64,000 nucleotides of DNA from Chloroflexota bacterium (GCA_029548365.1 JAKPNN010000019.1:31971-95970), one strand, 5' to 3'; positions 45,008 to 55,065 are shown, counted from the first letter of the stretch. Notes: generated by a model not told the origin, from the sequence alone. Program-made: numbers and translations.

Positions 45008-45550
45008 ATGAATAGACTAAAAGAAATTTATAAGGAAGAAATCGCTCCAGCCCTGCAAGAGGAGTTGTCCATCGGTAATATCATGGAAATCCCCACGATT
45101 ACAAAAATCGTGATCAATGTTGGCGTTGGCGATGCCCTGGATAACCTCAAAGCCCTGGACGAAGTTGTGCGGGATCTGACGACGATTTCAGGCCAGCATC
45201 CGGTTGTTACCAAGGCGAAGAAATCAATTGCGAACTTCAAGTTGCGTGAAGGTCGAACGATCGGCGCAAAGGTGACCCTGCGTGGCGACCGAATGTGGGC
45301 TTTTTTGGATCGTCTGGTCAATGTCGCTCTTCCCCGTGTACGCGACTTTCGCGGGATCTCCGCTGATGCTTTTGATGGTCGTGGGAACTACACCCTGGGG
45401 GTCGACGAACAACTGATCTTCCCCGAGATCAACTATGATGACGTAGGGATATTGCGAGGCATGGAAGTCAGTATTGTGACCACGGCAGAGACTGATGATC
45501 AGGCTCGAGCGTTATTAACCAAAATCGGGATGCCGTTCAGGAAAGGATAG
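45008..45550 (+). CDS. rplE: 50S ribosomal protein L5
   Basis: 180 residues; [32 protein letters not shown] and [29 protein letters not shown] mark L5, which binds 5S rRNA. rpsN starts one base after its stop. Confidence 0.98.
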   Translation: MNRLKEIYKEEIAPALQEELSIGNIMEIPTITKIVINVGVGDALDNLKALDEVVRDLTTISGQHPVVTKAKKSIANFKLREGRTIGAKVTLRGDRMWAFLDRLVNVALPRVRDFRGISADAFDGRGNYTLGVDEQLIFPEINYDDVGILRGMEVSIVTTAETDDQARALLTKIGMPFRKG

Positions 45551-45551
45551 T

Positions 45552-45734
45552 ATGGCTAAAAAGTGTATGATGTATCGCGAGACGCGGCGAAAATATTCTA
45601 ATCAGGCCGTGAACCGCTGCAGGCGCTGTGGGCGACCCAGAGGTTATATTCGTAAGTTTGGTTTATGCCGTATTTGTTTTCGGGAATTAGCCCTACAAGG
45701 GAAAATTCCTGGTGTGACCAAATCATCGTGGTAG
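45552..45734 (+). CDS. rpsN: 30S ribosomal protein S14, zinc-binding type
   Basis: 60 residues, the short type-Z form. [21 protein letters not shown] carries the four zinc-ligand Cys. It sits in the standard place between L5 and S8. Confidence 0.98.
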   Translation: MAKKCMMYRETRRKYSNQAVNRCRRCGRPRGYIRKFGLCRICFRELALQGKIPGVTKSSW

Positions 45735-45753
45735 ATCGGCGGAGGAAGTATCG

Positions 45754-46167
45754 ATGAGTTTTTCAGATCCAATTGCAGATATGCTGACCCGGATCCGTAA
45801 TGTTGCGATCAACAACGGGACATTGGTGAGTATGCCCAGTTCAAAGATCAAGGTTGAAATTGCCCAGATTTTATTGGAAGAGGGCTTTATTGAGGGTTTC
45901 CAGGAGGTTGGAGGGAACAAGCCTCACCAGAAGGTGTTGAGGCTCCAGTTGAAATATATCGACGAACGACGCAATCGACGCCCGTTGATTTCCGGCCTTG
46001 AGCGCGTTAGCCGACCTGGACGTCGTATTTACACCCGGTCGACGGATATCCCCTGGGTACTTTCGGGGATCGGCATCGCGATCTTATCCACACCGAAGGG
46101 TGTGATGACCGACCGCCGGGCGCGCAAAATGGGCGTTGGCGGCGAGGTTTTGTGTAAAGTATGGTAG
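45754..46167 (+). CDS. rpsH: 30S ribosomal protein S8
   Basis: 137 residues; [36 protein letters not shown] and the C-terminal [31 protein letters not shown] are standard. S8 represses the spc operon in E. coli; no S8-site mimic was recognised here. Confidence 0.98.
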   Translation: MSFSDPIADMLTRIRNVAINNGTLVSMPSSKIKVEIAQILLEEGFIEGFQEVGGNKPHQKVLRLQLKYIDERRNRRPLISGLERVSRPGRRIYTRSTDIPWVLSGIGIAILSTPKGVMTDRRARKMGVGGEVLCKVW

Positions 46168-46194
46168 CGCCTGGCGCTAGAGGAGGTACGAGCT

Positions 46195-46740
46195 GTGTCT
46201 CGAATAGGACGATTACCAATTGAGGTGCCGGCAGGCGTTGAAGTTAAAATTAATGGCTCTTATGTGAACGTCAAAGGCCCGAAGGGCGAACTGGAGTGGA
46301 CTTTTTCGCCGGATATTGTCATTAAAAAAGAAGATGGGATCATTGTTGTCGAACGTCCCAGCGATCAACCCACCCACCGCTCTTTGCACGGTACCAGCCG
46401 TGCAGTACTTAACAACATGGTGGTTGGCGTCAGCCAGGGCTTTGAGCGCATTCTTCTGATCGAAGGTGTCGGCTATCGGGCTGAAATGAGTGGCGATAAT
46501 CTGGTTTTGAATGTGGGTTATTCTCATTCTGTGGTCGTGGAGCCACCCGAGGGCGTCAGTTTCGAGGTGGATACCCGGGCGCGTCAGATTAAAGTTTCCG
46601 GCTATGACAAGCAAGTTGTCGGCCAGGTAGCTGCAAATATCCGCAAAGTGCGACCCACCGAACCCTATAAAGGTAAAGGCATTCGCTATCAGGGTGAACG
46701 AGTTCGCCGTAAAGCTGGTAAAGCTGGTAAGACCTCATAA
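46195..46740 (+). CDS. rplF: 50S ribosomal protein L6
   Basis: 181 residues, GTG start with AGGAGGT 7 bases upstream. SRIGRLPIEVPAGVEVKI and VRPTEPYKGKGIRYQGERVRRKAGK define L6. Confidence 0.98.
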   Translation: MSRIGRLPIEVPAGVEVKINGSYVNVKGPKGELEWTFSPDIVIKKEDGIIVVERPSDQPTHRSLHGTSRAVLNNMVVGVSQGFERILLIEGVGYRAEMSGDNLVLNVGYSHSVVVEPPEGVSFEVDTRARQIKVSGYDKQVVGQVAANIRKVRPTEPYKGKGIRYQGERVRRKAGKAGKTS

Positions 46741-46759
46741 AAAATGAAGGTGAGATATT

Positions 46760-47125
46760 ATGGCAAGAAAAACACGAAATGAAGCTCGATTACGCCGTCA
46801 CTTTCGCGTACGGAAGAAAATTTTCGGCAGCCCTGAGCGACCGAGAATGAATGTGTTTCGCAGCTCGAAAGAAATCTATGTGCAGGTGATCGACGATTTT
46901 CGCGGTCACACACTGGCCAGTGCATCGAGCATTGACCAGGAGTTACGCTCAGAAATGACCGATCTGACAAACATAGAGCAGGCGAAAAAAGTGGGTCAGG
47001 CCATTGCTGCTCGCGCGCAGAAAATTGGCATTAAGCAGGTTGTTTTTGATCGTGGTGGATATAAATACATCGGCCGTGTGAAAGCTTTGGCCGAAGCTGC
47101 CCGCGAAGGCGGCCTGGAGTTCTAA
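46760..47125 (+). CDS. rplR: 50S ribosomal protein L18
   Basis: 121 residues; [35 protein letters not shown] and [27 protein letters not shown] identify L18, a 5S rRNA binder. Confidence 0.98.
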   Translation: MARKTRNEARLRRHFRVRKKIFGSPERPRMNVFRSSKEIYVQVIDDFRGHTLASASSIDQELRSEMTDLTNIEQAKKVGQAIAARAQKIGIKQVVFDRGGYKYIGRVKALAEAAREGGLEF

Positions 47126-47138
47126 GAAAGAGGCGTAT

Positions 47139-47651
47139 ATGTCGGACTACCAAACCGAAAGTATGTATGATGAGCGCGTGATTGATATTTCGCGCGTAGC
47201 AAAAGTTGTCAAAGGTGGACGTCGGTTTTCTTTCCGAGTGGTGATGGTGATCGGAGATAATGCAGGCAGTGTCGGTATGGGCATTGGAAAGGCCAATGCC
47301 GTTCCCGAAGCCATTCGCAAGGCTAACGAACGTGCCCGTAAGGATATGCGCCGGATCAACCTGAGTGGAACATCGATTTCTCACCAGGTGATTGGCAAGC
47401 AAAGCGGTGCACGCGTTCTGTTGAAGCCTGCCGCTCCTGGAACCGGTGTGATTGCTGGCGGTGGTGTGCGTGCTGTTCTGGAAGCACTGGGTGTGCACAA
47501 TATTTTAACCAAGTCGCTGGGGAGCAGTAATATTTTGAATGTGGTACGTGCCACTTTCAACGCGTTGGACCAACTGAAATCCCCTAAGGAGCAGGCCGCT
47601 TACCGTGGTTTACCTGTAGAACGAACAAGACCCTTTTGGGAGCGAGATTAA
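47139..47651 (+). CDS. rpsE: 30S ribosomal protein S5
   Basis: 170 residues; VVKGGRRFSFRVVMVIGD, GIGKANAVPEAIRKA and APGTGVIAGGGVRAVLEALGV are the S5 signatures. rpmD starts 2 bases after its stop. Confidence 0.98.
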   Translation: MSDYQTESMYDERVIDISRVAKVVKGGRRFSFRVVMVIGDNAGSVGMGIGKANAVPEAIRKANERARKDMRRINLSGTSISHQVIGKQSGARVLLKPAAPGTGVIAGGGVRAVLEALGVHNILTKSLGSSNILNVVRATFNALDQLKSPKEQAAYRGLPVERTRPFWERD

Positions 47652-47653
47652 TA

Positions 47654-47848
47654 ATGGTCAGAAAAAAACAAACCCAACTGGAAATCACCCTGGTAAAAAG
47701 CCCGATTGGCTACACAAAACGGCAGAAGGCAACTTTGCGGGTTTTGGGTCTGAAGAGGCTCAACCAAACTGTGACCCACGAGGACAGTGTTGTCTTACGA
47801 GGCATGCTTGACAAGGTGTCGCACCTGGTTGTTGTTCAAGAAGCGTAA
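47654..47848 (+). CDS. rpmD: 50S ribosomal protein L30
   Basis: 64 residues; ITLVKSPIGYTKRQKATLRVLGLKRLNQTV is L30. The start follows the rpsE stop by 2 bases; an earlier in-frame start overlaps rpsE and is less likely. Confidence 0.96.
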   Translation: MVRKKQTQLEITLVKSPIGYTKRQKATLRVLGLKRLNQTVTHEDSVVLRGMLDKVSHLVVVQEA

Positions 47849-47860
47849 GGAACTGTTATT

Positions 47861-48316
47861 ATGAAATTACATGATTTAAAACCAAATGAGGGCGCGCACA
47901 AAGACCGCAAACGGAAGGGCCGTGGAACGGGTTCCGGCTATGGAAATAGCAGTGGTCGCGGTAGGAAAGGCCAGAAATCGCGCACCAGCGGCGGCGTCCG
48001 CCTGTATCATCAGGGCGGTAACCTTCCTTACTTCAGGAAGTTGCCATTTATGCGCGGTGTGGGTTTTCGCTCGATCAATCGTGTGCGCTATGCAGAAGTG
48101 AACCTGGAAAAACTGAGCGATTTTCCAGCCGACACGGAGATCACACCCGAGATCTTGCTGAAATCGGGCATTATTAACGATCTTAGAACCCCCGTAAAGA
48201 TTTTGGGGCGCGGTGAAGTTTCTGTCGCCCTGACTGTTAAGGCTCACAAAATTTCTGCCAGCGCAAAGGATAAAATCGAAAGCGCGGGCGGCAGTGTAGT
48301 TTTGATCCAGGCGTAA
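47861..48316 (+). CDS. rplO: 50S ribosomal protein L15
   Basis: 151 residues; MKLHDLKPNEGAHKDRKRKGRGTGSGYGNSSGRGRKGQKSR is the long Gly/Arg-rich extension of L15; AKGKAEVKL-type C-terminal half ends in IESAGGSVVLI. 34 bases precede secY. Confidence 0.97.
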   Translation: MKLHDLKPNEGAHKDRKRKGRGTGSGYGNSSGRGRKGQKSRTSGGVRLYHQGGNLPYFRKLPFMRGVGFRSINRVRYAEVNLEKLSDFPADTEITPEILLKSGIINDLRTPVKILGRGEVSVALTVKAHKISASAKDKIESAGGSVVLIQA

Positions 48317-48350
48317 CTATTAGCCCCAGATTGTTAAAGGAGACCTGATT

Positions 48351-49685
48351 ATGAAACGGTCAGCTTGGCGCTATCTTTGGAAATCAAAGGATATTCGGCG
48401 AAAACTTCTAATTTCGCTGGCACTGCTGGCGATCTACCGGTTCGCCTCAAATGTACCGGTGCCTGGCATTAACCGGGAGCTGGTGTCGCAGCTCACGCAA
48501 ACCAGCGGAGCAGCGGGCGGTTTGATCAACCTGCTGGACATGCTTTCCGGCGGCGCTGTATCGAACTTTTCGGTTTTGGCAATGGGCGTGTACCCGTACA
48601 TTACCGCTCAAATTATTCTCCAATTGTTAATCCCGATCATCCCAGCGCTTGAGAAAAAAATGCAAGATGATCCGCGCGAGGGGCGTGCCTGGATGGAAAA
48701 ATGGACCATGATCCTGACCATCCCCATGGCAGTCCTTTCTGCCATTGGTCAGATCAATATTTTTAATGCGATCCTCGGCCAGAGTGTTGCTGCCCGGTTT
48801 GGCTTTTCGGGCGATGTGCTGATTCCCACGCTGGCAACGCTACTTTCGATGATCGCGGGCACCATGTTTGGCGTTTGGCTGGGCGAATTGATCTCTGAGT
48901 TCGGTATCCGGGGTCAGGGTCTTTCGCTGATCATTTTTTCGGGCATCGTCTCGAGTTTGCCGAGGAACCTGGTCGCGTTAATCACAGACCCGACGTGGTG
49001 GTGGTTGATTTTCATCGTGGTGGCGTTGCTGGTGGTGACGATTTATGCGATCGTCTATGTGCAGGAAGGTCGCCGGCACGTGCCGGTGATGTTCCCCGGG
49101 CGCCGGGTGGGCAGCAGGATGTCCATGCCTGTAAAGAGCACGGTACCTTTAATGGTCAACATGGCAGGCATGATCCCGATTATCTTTGCGCAATCGCTCA
49201 TGACCTTTCCGACGATTTTGGCCAGCTTTTTCGTCAATTCTAAAACAAAATGGGTTCAGAATCTTGCCCTTGGCATCCAAAATGTTCTCGGGGGTCAAGG
49301 GGTTATCTACCCGATTTTGTTCTTTGTCATGGTGGTATTGTTCACCTTTTTCTATACTGACATTTTGTTCGCACAACAGAATTATGGTGAAAACCTGAAA
49401 AAGCAAGGCGCACAGATCCCGGGGGTAGCGCGCGGTGCTCCAACCCAGCGTTACCTGACCAAGGTGCAACGCAGGATCACCCTGCCGGGGGCATTGTTTC
49501 TCGGCGTGGTGGCAGCACTGCCCTTTGCCCTGGGCTTATTGTTGCCGTCGGATCTACAAACGACGCAGATCTTCCTGGTGTCATCCTCTGGCTTGTTGAT
49601 TGTGGTAGGCGTGGTGAGAGATACGTTCTCGATTATTGAATCTGACCTGAAGTCGCACGGCTACGATGACCGTTTGATCAGTTAG
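48351..49685 (+). CDS. secY: protein translocase subunit SecY
   Basis: A 444-residue channel protein with ten membrane segments. MLSGGAVSNFSVLAMGVYPYITAQIILQLL (segments 2-3), the cytoplasmic loop QEGRRHVPV, and the C5 loop GVARGAPTQRYLTKVQRRITLPGALFLG are typical. It forms the Sec export pore. AAAGGAG precedes the ATG. adk follows after 14 bases. Confidence 0.98.
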   Translation: MKRSAWRYLWKSKDIRRKLLISLALLAIYRFASNVPVPGINRELVSQLTQTSGAAGGLINLLDMLSGGAVSNFSVLAMGVYPYITAQIILQLLIPIIPALEKKMQDDPREGRAWMEKWTMILTIPMAVLSAIGQINIFNAILGQSVAARFGFSGDVLIPTLATLLSMIAGTMFGVWLGELISEFGIRGQGLSLIIFSGIVSSLPRNLVALITDPTWWWLIFIVVALLVVTIYAIVYVQEGRRHVPVMFPGRRVGSRMSMPVKSTVPLMVNMAGMIPIIFAQSLMTFPTILASFFVNSKTKWVQNLALGIQNVLGGQGVIYPILFFVMVVLFTFFYTDILFAQQNYGENLKKQGAQIPGVARGAPTQRYLTKVQRRITLPGALFLGVVAALPFALGLLLPSDLQTTQIFLVSSSGLLIVVGVVRDTFSIIESDLKSHGYDDRLIS

Positions 49686-49699
49686 GCAGGACTGTTCTC

Positions 49700-50356
49700 G
49701 TGAAAACGCCGTTATTCATCGTCCTTTTGGGCCCACCAGGTGCCGGCAAAGGCACCCAGGCAAAGAGGCTTGCCCAGGCGCTGGGCCTGGTTCACATCTC
49801 AACCGGTGACCTGTTTCGGGAACACTTAAAAAATGAGACTGTATTAGGCCGTCTGGCGCAAAGTTTTATGAGTAAAGGCGAGCTCGTGCCGGATGATGTG
49901 ACGATTAAGATGGTGGAAGAGCGATTGGCACAGCCAGATTGTGCACCGGGCGCAGTATTGGATGGTTTCCCGCGCACGCCTGCTCAGGCAGAAGCGCTGC
50001 AAGACCTTCTAGTACAGTTCGGCGTGGGTGTAAAGATCGCCACATTGATTGCGGTACCGGACGATGTTCTGGTTGAGCGCCTGAGCGGACGCTGGATGAG
50101 CACTTCTGGACGAGTTTACCATGCACTTCATAACCCGCCGGCTGAAAAATGGATCGATGATGTTGATGGCTCTGAGCTTTACCAGCGTGATGATGACAAG
50201 CCGGAGACGGTTCGCCATAGGATCGAGATCTATCGAGAGCAGACTGCCCCTTTAATTGATTATTTTCTTAAAAAAGGCTTATTGGTTGAAATCGATGGCA
50301 CACAAGCGATTGATTGTGTAACCGAAGACCTGATGAAAGCTGTTAAGGAGGCGTGA
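49700..50356 (+). CDS. adk: adenylate kinase
   Basis: 218 residues; GPPGAGKGTQAKRL (P-loop, about residues 11-24), DGFPRTPAQAEAL and GRWMSTSGRVYH (start of the LID). The LID lacks the four zinc Cys of the Gram-positive type. AMP + ATP to 2 ADP. Starts with GTG. map follows after 1 base. Confidence 0.97.
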   Translation: MKTPLFIVLLGPPGAGKGTQAKRLAQALGLVHISTGDLFREHLKNETVLGRLAQSFMSKGELVPDDVTIKMVEERLAQPDCAPGAVLDGFPRTPAQAEALQDLLVQFGVGVKIATLIAVPDDVLVERLSGRWMSTSGRVYHALHNPPAEKWIDDVDGSELYQRDDDKPETVRHRIEIYREQTAPLIDYFLKKGLLVEIDGTQAIDCVTEDLMKAVKEA

Positions 50357-50357
50357 G

Positions 50358-51140
50358 ATGATATCCTGGGAGCAATCAATTAATATTAAAACCCCGCAGG
50401 AGATCGAGATCATGCGCGAGGCAGGGCGCATTAACGCGGAAGCGCTTCAGGCTGCGGTCAGCCTGATTGAACCCGGGGTGACCACGGCAGAATTGAATGC
50501 CGCCTTCGAGGCGGTTCATCGGCAATACGGTGTTTATTCGCCGTTCAAGAATTATCCCGGGCCATATCCCTATCCCGCCAGCATTTGCACCAGTGTGAAT
50601 GAAGAACTGGTGCATGGCATTCCGGGCGATCGGAAACTTGAGGAAGGCGATATTGTCAGCATCGATTGCGGCACGGTTTACCAGGGATTTGTCGGCGACA
50701 TGGCCGTTACTGTTGGAGTGGGTGAAGTCAGCCCGGATGCAAAGAGGTTAATCAAGGCAACTGAACATGCGCTCAAGCTGGCCATCGCAAATCTGGTGAC
50801 GAATAACACCATCGGCGATATCGGTTTTGCGGTGCAAACCTATGTTGAAAACCAGGGTTACCATGTTACCCGGATGTATACCGGGCACGGCGTGGGAAGA
50901 AAAATGCACGAAGGACCCCAGGTACCCAATTATGGAAAACCAGGTCGGGGAGTCCGTCTGCGTGAAGGTATGACGATTGCGCTTGAACCCATGGTGCTGG
51001 TCGGAACACCGGATACAGTGGTCAAAGCTGACCAATGGACGGTTGCCTCAGCGGACGGATCGCTAACTGCGCATTTTGAACATACGGTTGCGGTCACTGC
51101 GGATGGACCGATGATTTTGACGCTTTTGAGTGAAAACTAG
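50358..51140 (+). CDS. map: methionine aminopeptidase, type I
   Basis: 260 residues; metal-ligand region GDIVSIDCGTVYQGFVGDMAVTV (two Asp), GHGVGRKMHEGPQVPNYG (His) and the Glu ligands in ALEPMVL and FEHTVAV. Removes initiator Met from new proteins. infA, which often follows map, is not present; the rpmJ promoter overlaps its stop codon. Confidence 0.97.
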   Translation: MISWEQSINIKTPQEIEIMREAGRINAEALQAAVSLIEPGVTTAELNAAFEAVHRQYGVYSPFKNYPGPYPYPASICTSVNEELVHGIPGDRKLEEGDIVSIDCGTVYQGFVGDMAVTVGVGEVSPDAKRLIKATEHALKLAIANLVTNNTIGDIGFAVQTYVENQGYHVTRMYTGHGVGRKMHEGPQVPNYGKPGRGVRLREGMTIALEPMVLVGTPDTVVKADQWTVASADGSLTAHFEHTVAVTADGPMILTLLSEN

Positions 51141-51166
51141 ACGAACGACTCGATAGAAAGTATAAT
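51138..51166 (+). promoter_or_regulatory. internal promoter before rpmJ (alpha operon)
   Basis: TAGACG (51138-51143, overlapping the map stop) and a perfect TATAAT (51161-51166), 17 bases apart. It would drive rpmJ-rpsM-rpsK-rpsD-rpoA-rplQ with a leader of about 28 bases. Confidence 0.65.
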
Positions 51167-51200
51167 TAGCGGTTTGCAGCAAGTTAGAAGGAGTATGAAC

Positions 51201-51314
51201 ATGAAAGTATCAGCATCAATTAAGAAGCGTTGTGCAAAATGCAAAATTGTAAAGCGCAGTGGTCGTTTGTATGTGATTTGTGAAAACCCGAAACATAAAC
51301 AACGACAAGGATAA
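51201..51314 (+). CDS. rpmJ: 50S ribosomal protein L36
   Basis: A 37-codon gene missed by length filters: [20 protein letters not shown] followed by a Cys/His pair ([11 protein letters not shown]). It is the zinc-binding (C+) form. AGAAGGAG lies 7 bases before the ATG at 51201; an in-frame ATG at 51195 is too close to it. rpsM follows after 11 bases. Confidence 0.95.
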   Translation: MKVSASIKKRCAKCKIVKRSGRLYVICENPKHKQRQG

Positions 51315-51325
51315 GGAAATAGACA

Positions 51326-51715
51326 ATGGCACGTATTGAAGGTGTTGACCTCCCCCGCGAAAAACGCATTGAAATTGGTCTGAGGTATATTTATGGAATT
51401 GGACCAACCCGGGCAAATGAAATTCTTGAAGCAACCGGTGTTAATCCTGACATTCGTGTTAAGGACCTGTCGGAAGCTGATGTTTTCAAAATGCGTGAAT
51501 ATATCGCTGGAAATTACACGGTCGAGGGTGATTTGCGCCGTCAGGTGCAGATGAATATCAAGCGTTTGATGGACATCGGCTCTTACCGTGGCCAGCGCCA
51601 CCGGCGCGGTTTGCCCGTTCATGGGCAGCGCACGAAGACCAATGCCCGCACCCGCAAGGGCCCTAAGAAAACGGTTGCTGGACGCGGCCGCCGCAGAGGC
51701 GTTGGCAAGAAGTAA
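51326..51715 (+). CDS. rpsM: 30S ribosomal protein S13
   Basis: 129 residues; [34 protein letters not shown] and [26 protein letters not shown] identify S13. The 112 bases after it hold no gene. Confidence 0.98.
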   Translation: MARIEGVDLPREKRIEIGLRYIYGIGPTRANEILEATGVNPDIRVKDLSEADVFKMREYIAGNYTVEGDLRRQVQMNIKRLMDIGSYRGQRHRRGLPVHGQRTKTNARTRKGPKKTVAGRGRRRGVGKK

Positions 51716-51827
51716 GATGAGTTTGAATCGGCTGATCTGCTGGCCTGTTTGGGGTTTTCCTTCCTTCTTTTCCCCCGCGGCAAGACAGGCTTTGCGTTGG
51801 CCATCAAGATTGATTGAGTGAGGTAAA

Positions 51828-52232
51828 ATGGCAAAAAAACCACAACGATCGCGGCGAGTAACTGGAGCGCGCAAAATTAAGCGCCAGATGTCGTCGGCAC
51901 AGGTGCATGTGCATGCAACCTTTAACAACACGATTATCACGGTAACCGATCAAATTGGAAATACGGTGTGTTGGGGCAGTGCTGGGTCGGCGGGCTTTAA
52001 AGGTTCACGAAAAAGTACGCCGTTTGCTGCACGCCTGGCAACAGAACAGGTGATTAAAACTGCGCAGGGTTTTGGCATCCAGGAAGTTGACCTGATTGTC
52101 AAGGGTCCAGGGCCGGGCCGTGAGGCTGCCATTCGTGCCGTGCAGAGCCTGGGAGTCACTGTCCGATCGATTGAAGATGTGACACCGGTTCCCCACAACG
52201 GCTGCCGTCCGCCCAAAAGACGCCGCGCCTGA
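51828..52232 (+). CDS. rpsK: 30S ribosomal protein S11
   Basis: 134 residues; VHVHATFNNTIITVTDQIGNTVCWGSAGSAGFKGSRKSTPFAA and GVTVRSIEDVTPVPHNGCRPPKRRR are S11. Confidence 0.98.
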   Translation: MAKKPQRSRRVTGARKIKRQMSSAQVHVHATFNNTIITVTDQIGNTVCWGSAGSAGFKGSRKSTPFAARLATEQVIKTAQGFGIQEVDLIVKGPGPGREAAIRAVQSLGVTVRSIEDVTPVPHNGCRPPKRRRA

Positions 52233-52260
52233 GTAAGATTTATTAAAAAGAGAGGAATCA

Positions 52261-52896
52261 ATGGCAAGATATACAGGACCGGCATGCAAATTATGCCGGC
52301 GAGAAGGCGAGAAATTATTCTTAAAAGGAGAACGTTGCTTTTCGCCCCAGTGCGCGATGGAACGACGAGCGTATCCCCCGGGAGAACATGGCCGTATGAG
52401 CGGTCGTGCAGGCCGTCAATCGGACTACTCGAGACAATTACGCGCCAAGCAAAAGGGAAAACGCATTTATGGTGTGCTTGAACGACAATTCAGGCGCAAT
52501 TTCAGTGAAGCCCGCCGCCGTCCTGGCCTGACGGGATTGAACCTGCTTCAAATTTTAGAGACCCGTTTTGACAATATTGTCTTTCGAGCAGGTTTTGCAG
52601 AGAGCCGCAGCCAGGCGCGTCAAATGATCAACCACGGTCATTTTCTACTTAATGACCGCCGAAACAACATCCCATCCACGAACATTAAACCAGGAGACAG
52701 GTTTGCTGTTCGGGAGGCTTCCAAACAAACCGAATTTTTTAAAGTATTGCGCCAGTCAGATCCGGTTCGCATCCCGCCTGTTTGGATTGAGGCGAATCTG
52801 GAAAATCTCTCTGGCCGGGTCATCCGTCTGCCTGAACGGGCTGAAATTGACGGCAATTTGAATGAACAGCTGATTGTTGAGTATTACTCACGGTAG
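52261..52896 (+). CDS. rpsD: 30S ribosomal protein S4, zinc-type N-terminus
   Basis: 211 residues. [23 protein letters not shown] provides four Cys of the C+ form; the S4 RNA-binding domain ([33 protein letters not shown]) follows. S4 controls the alpha operon in many bacteria; no S4 pseudoknot was identified. Confidence 0.98.
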   Translation: MARYTGPACKLCRREGEKLFLKGERCFSPQCAMERRAYPPGEHGRMSGRAGRQSDYSRQLRAKQKGKRIYGVLERQFRRNFSEARRRPGLTGLNLLQILETRFDNIVFRAGFAESRSQARQMINHGHFLLNDRRNNIPSTNIKPGDRFAVREASKQTEFFKVLRQSDPVRIPPVWIEANLENLSGRVIRLPERAEIDGNLNEQLIVEYYSR

Positions 52897-52953
52897 CGCT
52901 GGAAATGGTAGTGCACAGGATGCACGGATAAGGGGAACGAGGTGACTGGAATA

Positions 52954-53916
52954 ATGAGTATGGTAAAACCAAAAGTTGAACGGATCGCTGAAGCTCGTAA
53001 TTATGGCAAATTCTTAATCAGTCCGTTAGAACGTGGCTTTGGAGCGACGATCGGCAACGCTTTGCGTCGTGTCCTCCTGTCATCGCTGGAGGGCGTTGCG
53101 GTTACATCCATCCGCATCACCGATGTTGCGCACGAATTCAGCGATATTGAAGGTGTGCGCGAAGATGTGATCCAGTTGATATTGCAATTTAAACAGTTGC
53201 GCATGAAAATGTACGGATTGGACGTATCTCATCTCCGCCTGGAAGTCGACGGCGAGGGTACGGTCACTTCAGCGGATATCATCTGTCCTCCTGAGGTTGA
53301 AATTATCAACCCTGATCTTTACCTGTTCACTGTTGACAGCAATCAGGCGAGGTTCGACATCGATATTACCGTAGAACGGGGACGGGGGTACTCACTAGGC
53401 AATGAACGTAGCGGGAACCTGCCCATCGGTGAGTTGGTGTTGGATGCGATTTTTTCACCGGTGCGTAAAGTGAACTGGACGGTGGGCTCTGCCCGGGTTG
53501 GGCGGAGCACGGATTACGATAGCGTTGAGTTTGAGATTTGGACCGATGGGAGCATTGCACCGGAAGAAGCCATGAGTCAATCATCGCGCATTTTGATTGA
53601 TCACCTGCGTTATATCGCAGGCATCAGCGAAGAATTGCTGGAGACTCCTCCGGTAAAGAGCGAACCCACGCCGAAGATCAACAGCGAAATCGCTGAGATG
53701 CCTATTGAAAACCTTGACCTGACGGTGCGGGTGTTTAACTCACTCAAGCGCACCGGGATTACCCATGTTGGGGACGTACTGGAGTTGCTAAACAAGGGCG
53801 AGGATGCGATCCTTTCCATCAGGAACTTTGGCGAAAAGAGCCTGGTTGAATTGAGAGAAAAGATGATTGAGAAAGGCTTCCTCGAAGGCGAAAAGGAAGA
53901 AATAACGGAGAAATAG
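52954..53916 (+). CDS. rpoA: DNA-directed RNA polymerase subunit alpha
   Basis: About 320 residues. N-terminal dimerisation domain ISPLERGFGATIGNALRRVLLSSLEG; linker TPPVKSEPTPKINSEIAEMPIENLDL; C-terminal domain VRVFNSLKRTGITHVGDVLELLNKGEDAILSIRNFGEKSL. The ATG at 52954 has GAGGTGA at a good distance; a GTG at 52942 with AAGGGG is an equal alternative. rplQ follows after 4 bases. Confidence 0.97.
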   Translation: MSMVKPKVERIAEARNYGKFLISPLERGFGATIGNALRRVLLSSLEGVAVTSIRITDVAHEFSDIEGVREDVIQLILQFKQLRMKMYGLDVSHLRLEVDGEGTVTSADIICPPEVEIINPDLYLFTVDSNQARFDIDITVERGRGYSLGNERSGNLPIGELVLDAIFSPVRKVNWTVGSARVGRSTDYDSVEFEIWTDGSIAPEEAMSQSSRILIDHLRYIAGISEELLETPPVKSEPTPKINSEIAEMPIENLDLTVRVFNSLKRTGITHVGDVLELLNKGEDAILSIRNFGEKSLVELREKMIEKGFLEGEKEEITEK

Positions 53917-53920
53917 AATT

Positions 53921-54304
53921 ATGCGACATAAAGTCAAAGGCTTTCGGCTTAATCGCAGCAGTGGACATCGCACAGCTATGCGGCGAACGATGATCAGGCA
54001 GCTTTTCGAGCACGAGCGCATCAAGACCACGCTGCCCAAGGCAAAATCGATTCAGCCACATGCAGAGAAATTAATTACCCTGGCGCGCAACTCTCAAAAT
54101 GCAGATGAAATAATCGGTATTAACGCCCGGCGTAAAGCGTCAGCGGAATTAGGCAACGGAAGCCGCCCGGTTGTTCAGAAATTATTTGATGATATTGGAC
54201 CGCGCTATGTCAGCCGGAACGGCGGCTATACCCGGATTTTAAAGCTGGGGCCTCGCCGAAGCGATGGCGCTGAGATGGCAGTCATAGAACTGGTTGAAGA
54301 TTAA
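53921..54304 (+). CDS. rplQ: 50S ribosomal protein L17
   Basis: 127 residues; MRHKVKGFRLNRSSGHRTAMRRTMIRQLFEHERIKTTLPKAK is L17; the C-terminus NGGYTRILKLGPRRSDGAEMAVIELVE is normal. truA starts 23 bases later. Confidence 0.98.
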   Translation: MRHKVKGFRLNRSSGHRTAMRRTMIRQLFEHERIKTTLPKAKSIQPHAEKLITLARNSQNADEIIGINARRKASAELGNGSRPVVQKLFDDIGPRYVSRNGGYTRILKLGPRRSDGAEMAVIELVED

Positions 54305-54327
54305 TCCACCCGGACATATGACACCGG

Positions 54328-55065
54328 ATGGGTACAGCACTTTACAAAATTATTCTTGCGTATAACGGAACGGCATTTGCCGGGTTCCAGCGGCAGGCTG
54401 CAGCGCGGACGGTTCAGGCTGAACTGGAAACTGCGTTGGAAAAGCTCGATTGGCAGGGCAGCACAGTTTTGGCTGCTGGAAGAACGGACGCAGGCGTGCA
54501 TGCCAGGGGACAGGTGATCAGCTTCCACTTGGACTGGAAGCACTCGCCTGAAAACCTGCGCAACGCCCTGAACCATTACCTGCCCAACGATATGGCTGTT
54601 CAATCCGCCGGCGAGGTGCCGATGGATTTCCATCCCCGTTTTGATGCCAAATGGCGCCATTACCGCTACCGGATCTACTGTCAACCCGTGCGAGATCCCC
54701 TGAGAGCGGATTTTGCCTGGCGGGTGTGGCCCGGGGTGCAGGTTGATCGGATGAACGCCGCTGCGGCAGACCTGATCGGTTCGCGTGATTTCAGGGCTTT
54801 TGGCAGCCCAATGACCGAAGATGGCGGGACCATTCGCGAAGTGTTTCAAGCGACCTGGTCGTGTGACGGTGACGAATTTTATTTCGACATTACTGCCAAT
54901 GCCTTTTTGTACCATATGGTGCGGCGGATCGTGTTTGCCCTGGTGACTGTTGGACAGAACCAGGCGCCAATCAGTGTGGTTGCTGAGGGCTTAACCAATG
55001 GCGAGTTGGCACTGACAGGGCTGGCTCCGTCCGCTGGTTTGGTGTTGGAAGCCGTTGGATATTAG
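54328..55065 (+). CDS. truA: tRNA pseudouridine(38-40) synthase
   Basis: 245 residues; catalytic Asp in LAAGRTDAGVHARGQVISF (about residues 48-66), and the C-terminal FLYHMVRRIV motif. It modifies the anticodon stem of tRNAs. Between rplQ and rplM, a common place. No clear ribosome site precedes the ATG, so coupling to rplQ is likely. Confidence 0.96.
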   Translation: MGTALYKIILAYNGTAFAGFQRQAAARTVQAELETALEKLDWQGSTVLAAGRTDAGVHARGQVISFHLDWKHSPENLRNALNHYLPNDMAVQSAGEVPMDFHPRFDAKWRHYRYRIYCQPVRDPLRADFAWRVWPGVQVDRMNAAAADLIGSRDFRAFGSPMTEDGGTIREVFQATWSCDGDEFYFDITANAFLYHMVRRIVFALVTVGQNQAPISVVAEGLTNGELALTGLAPSAGLVLEAVGY

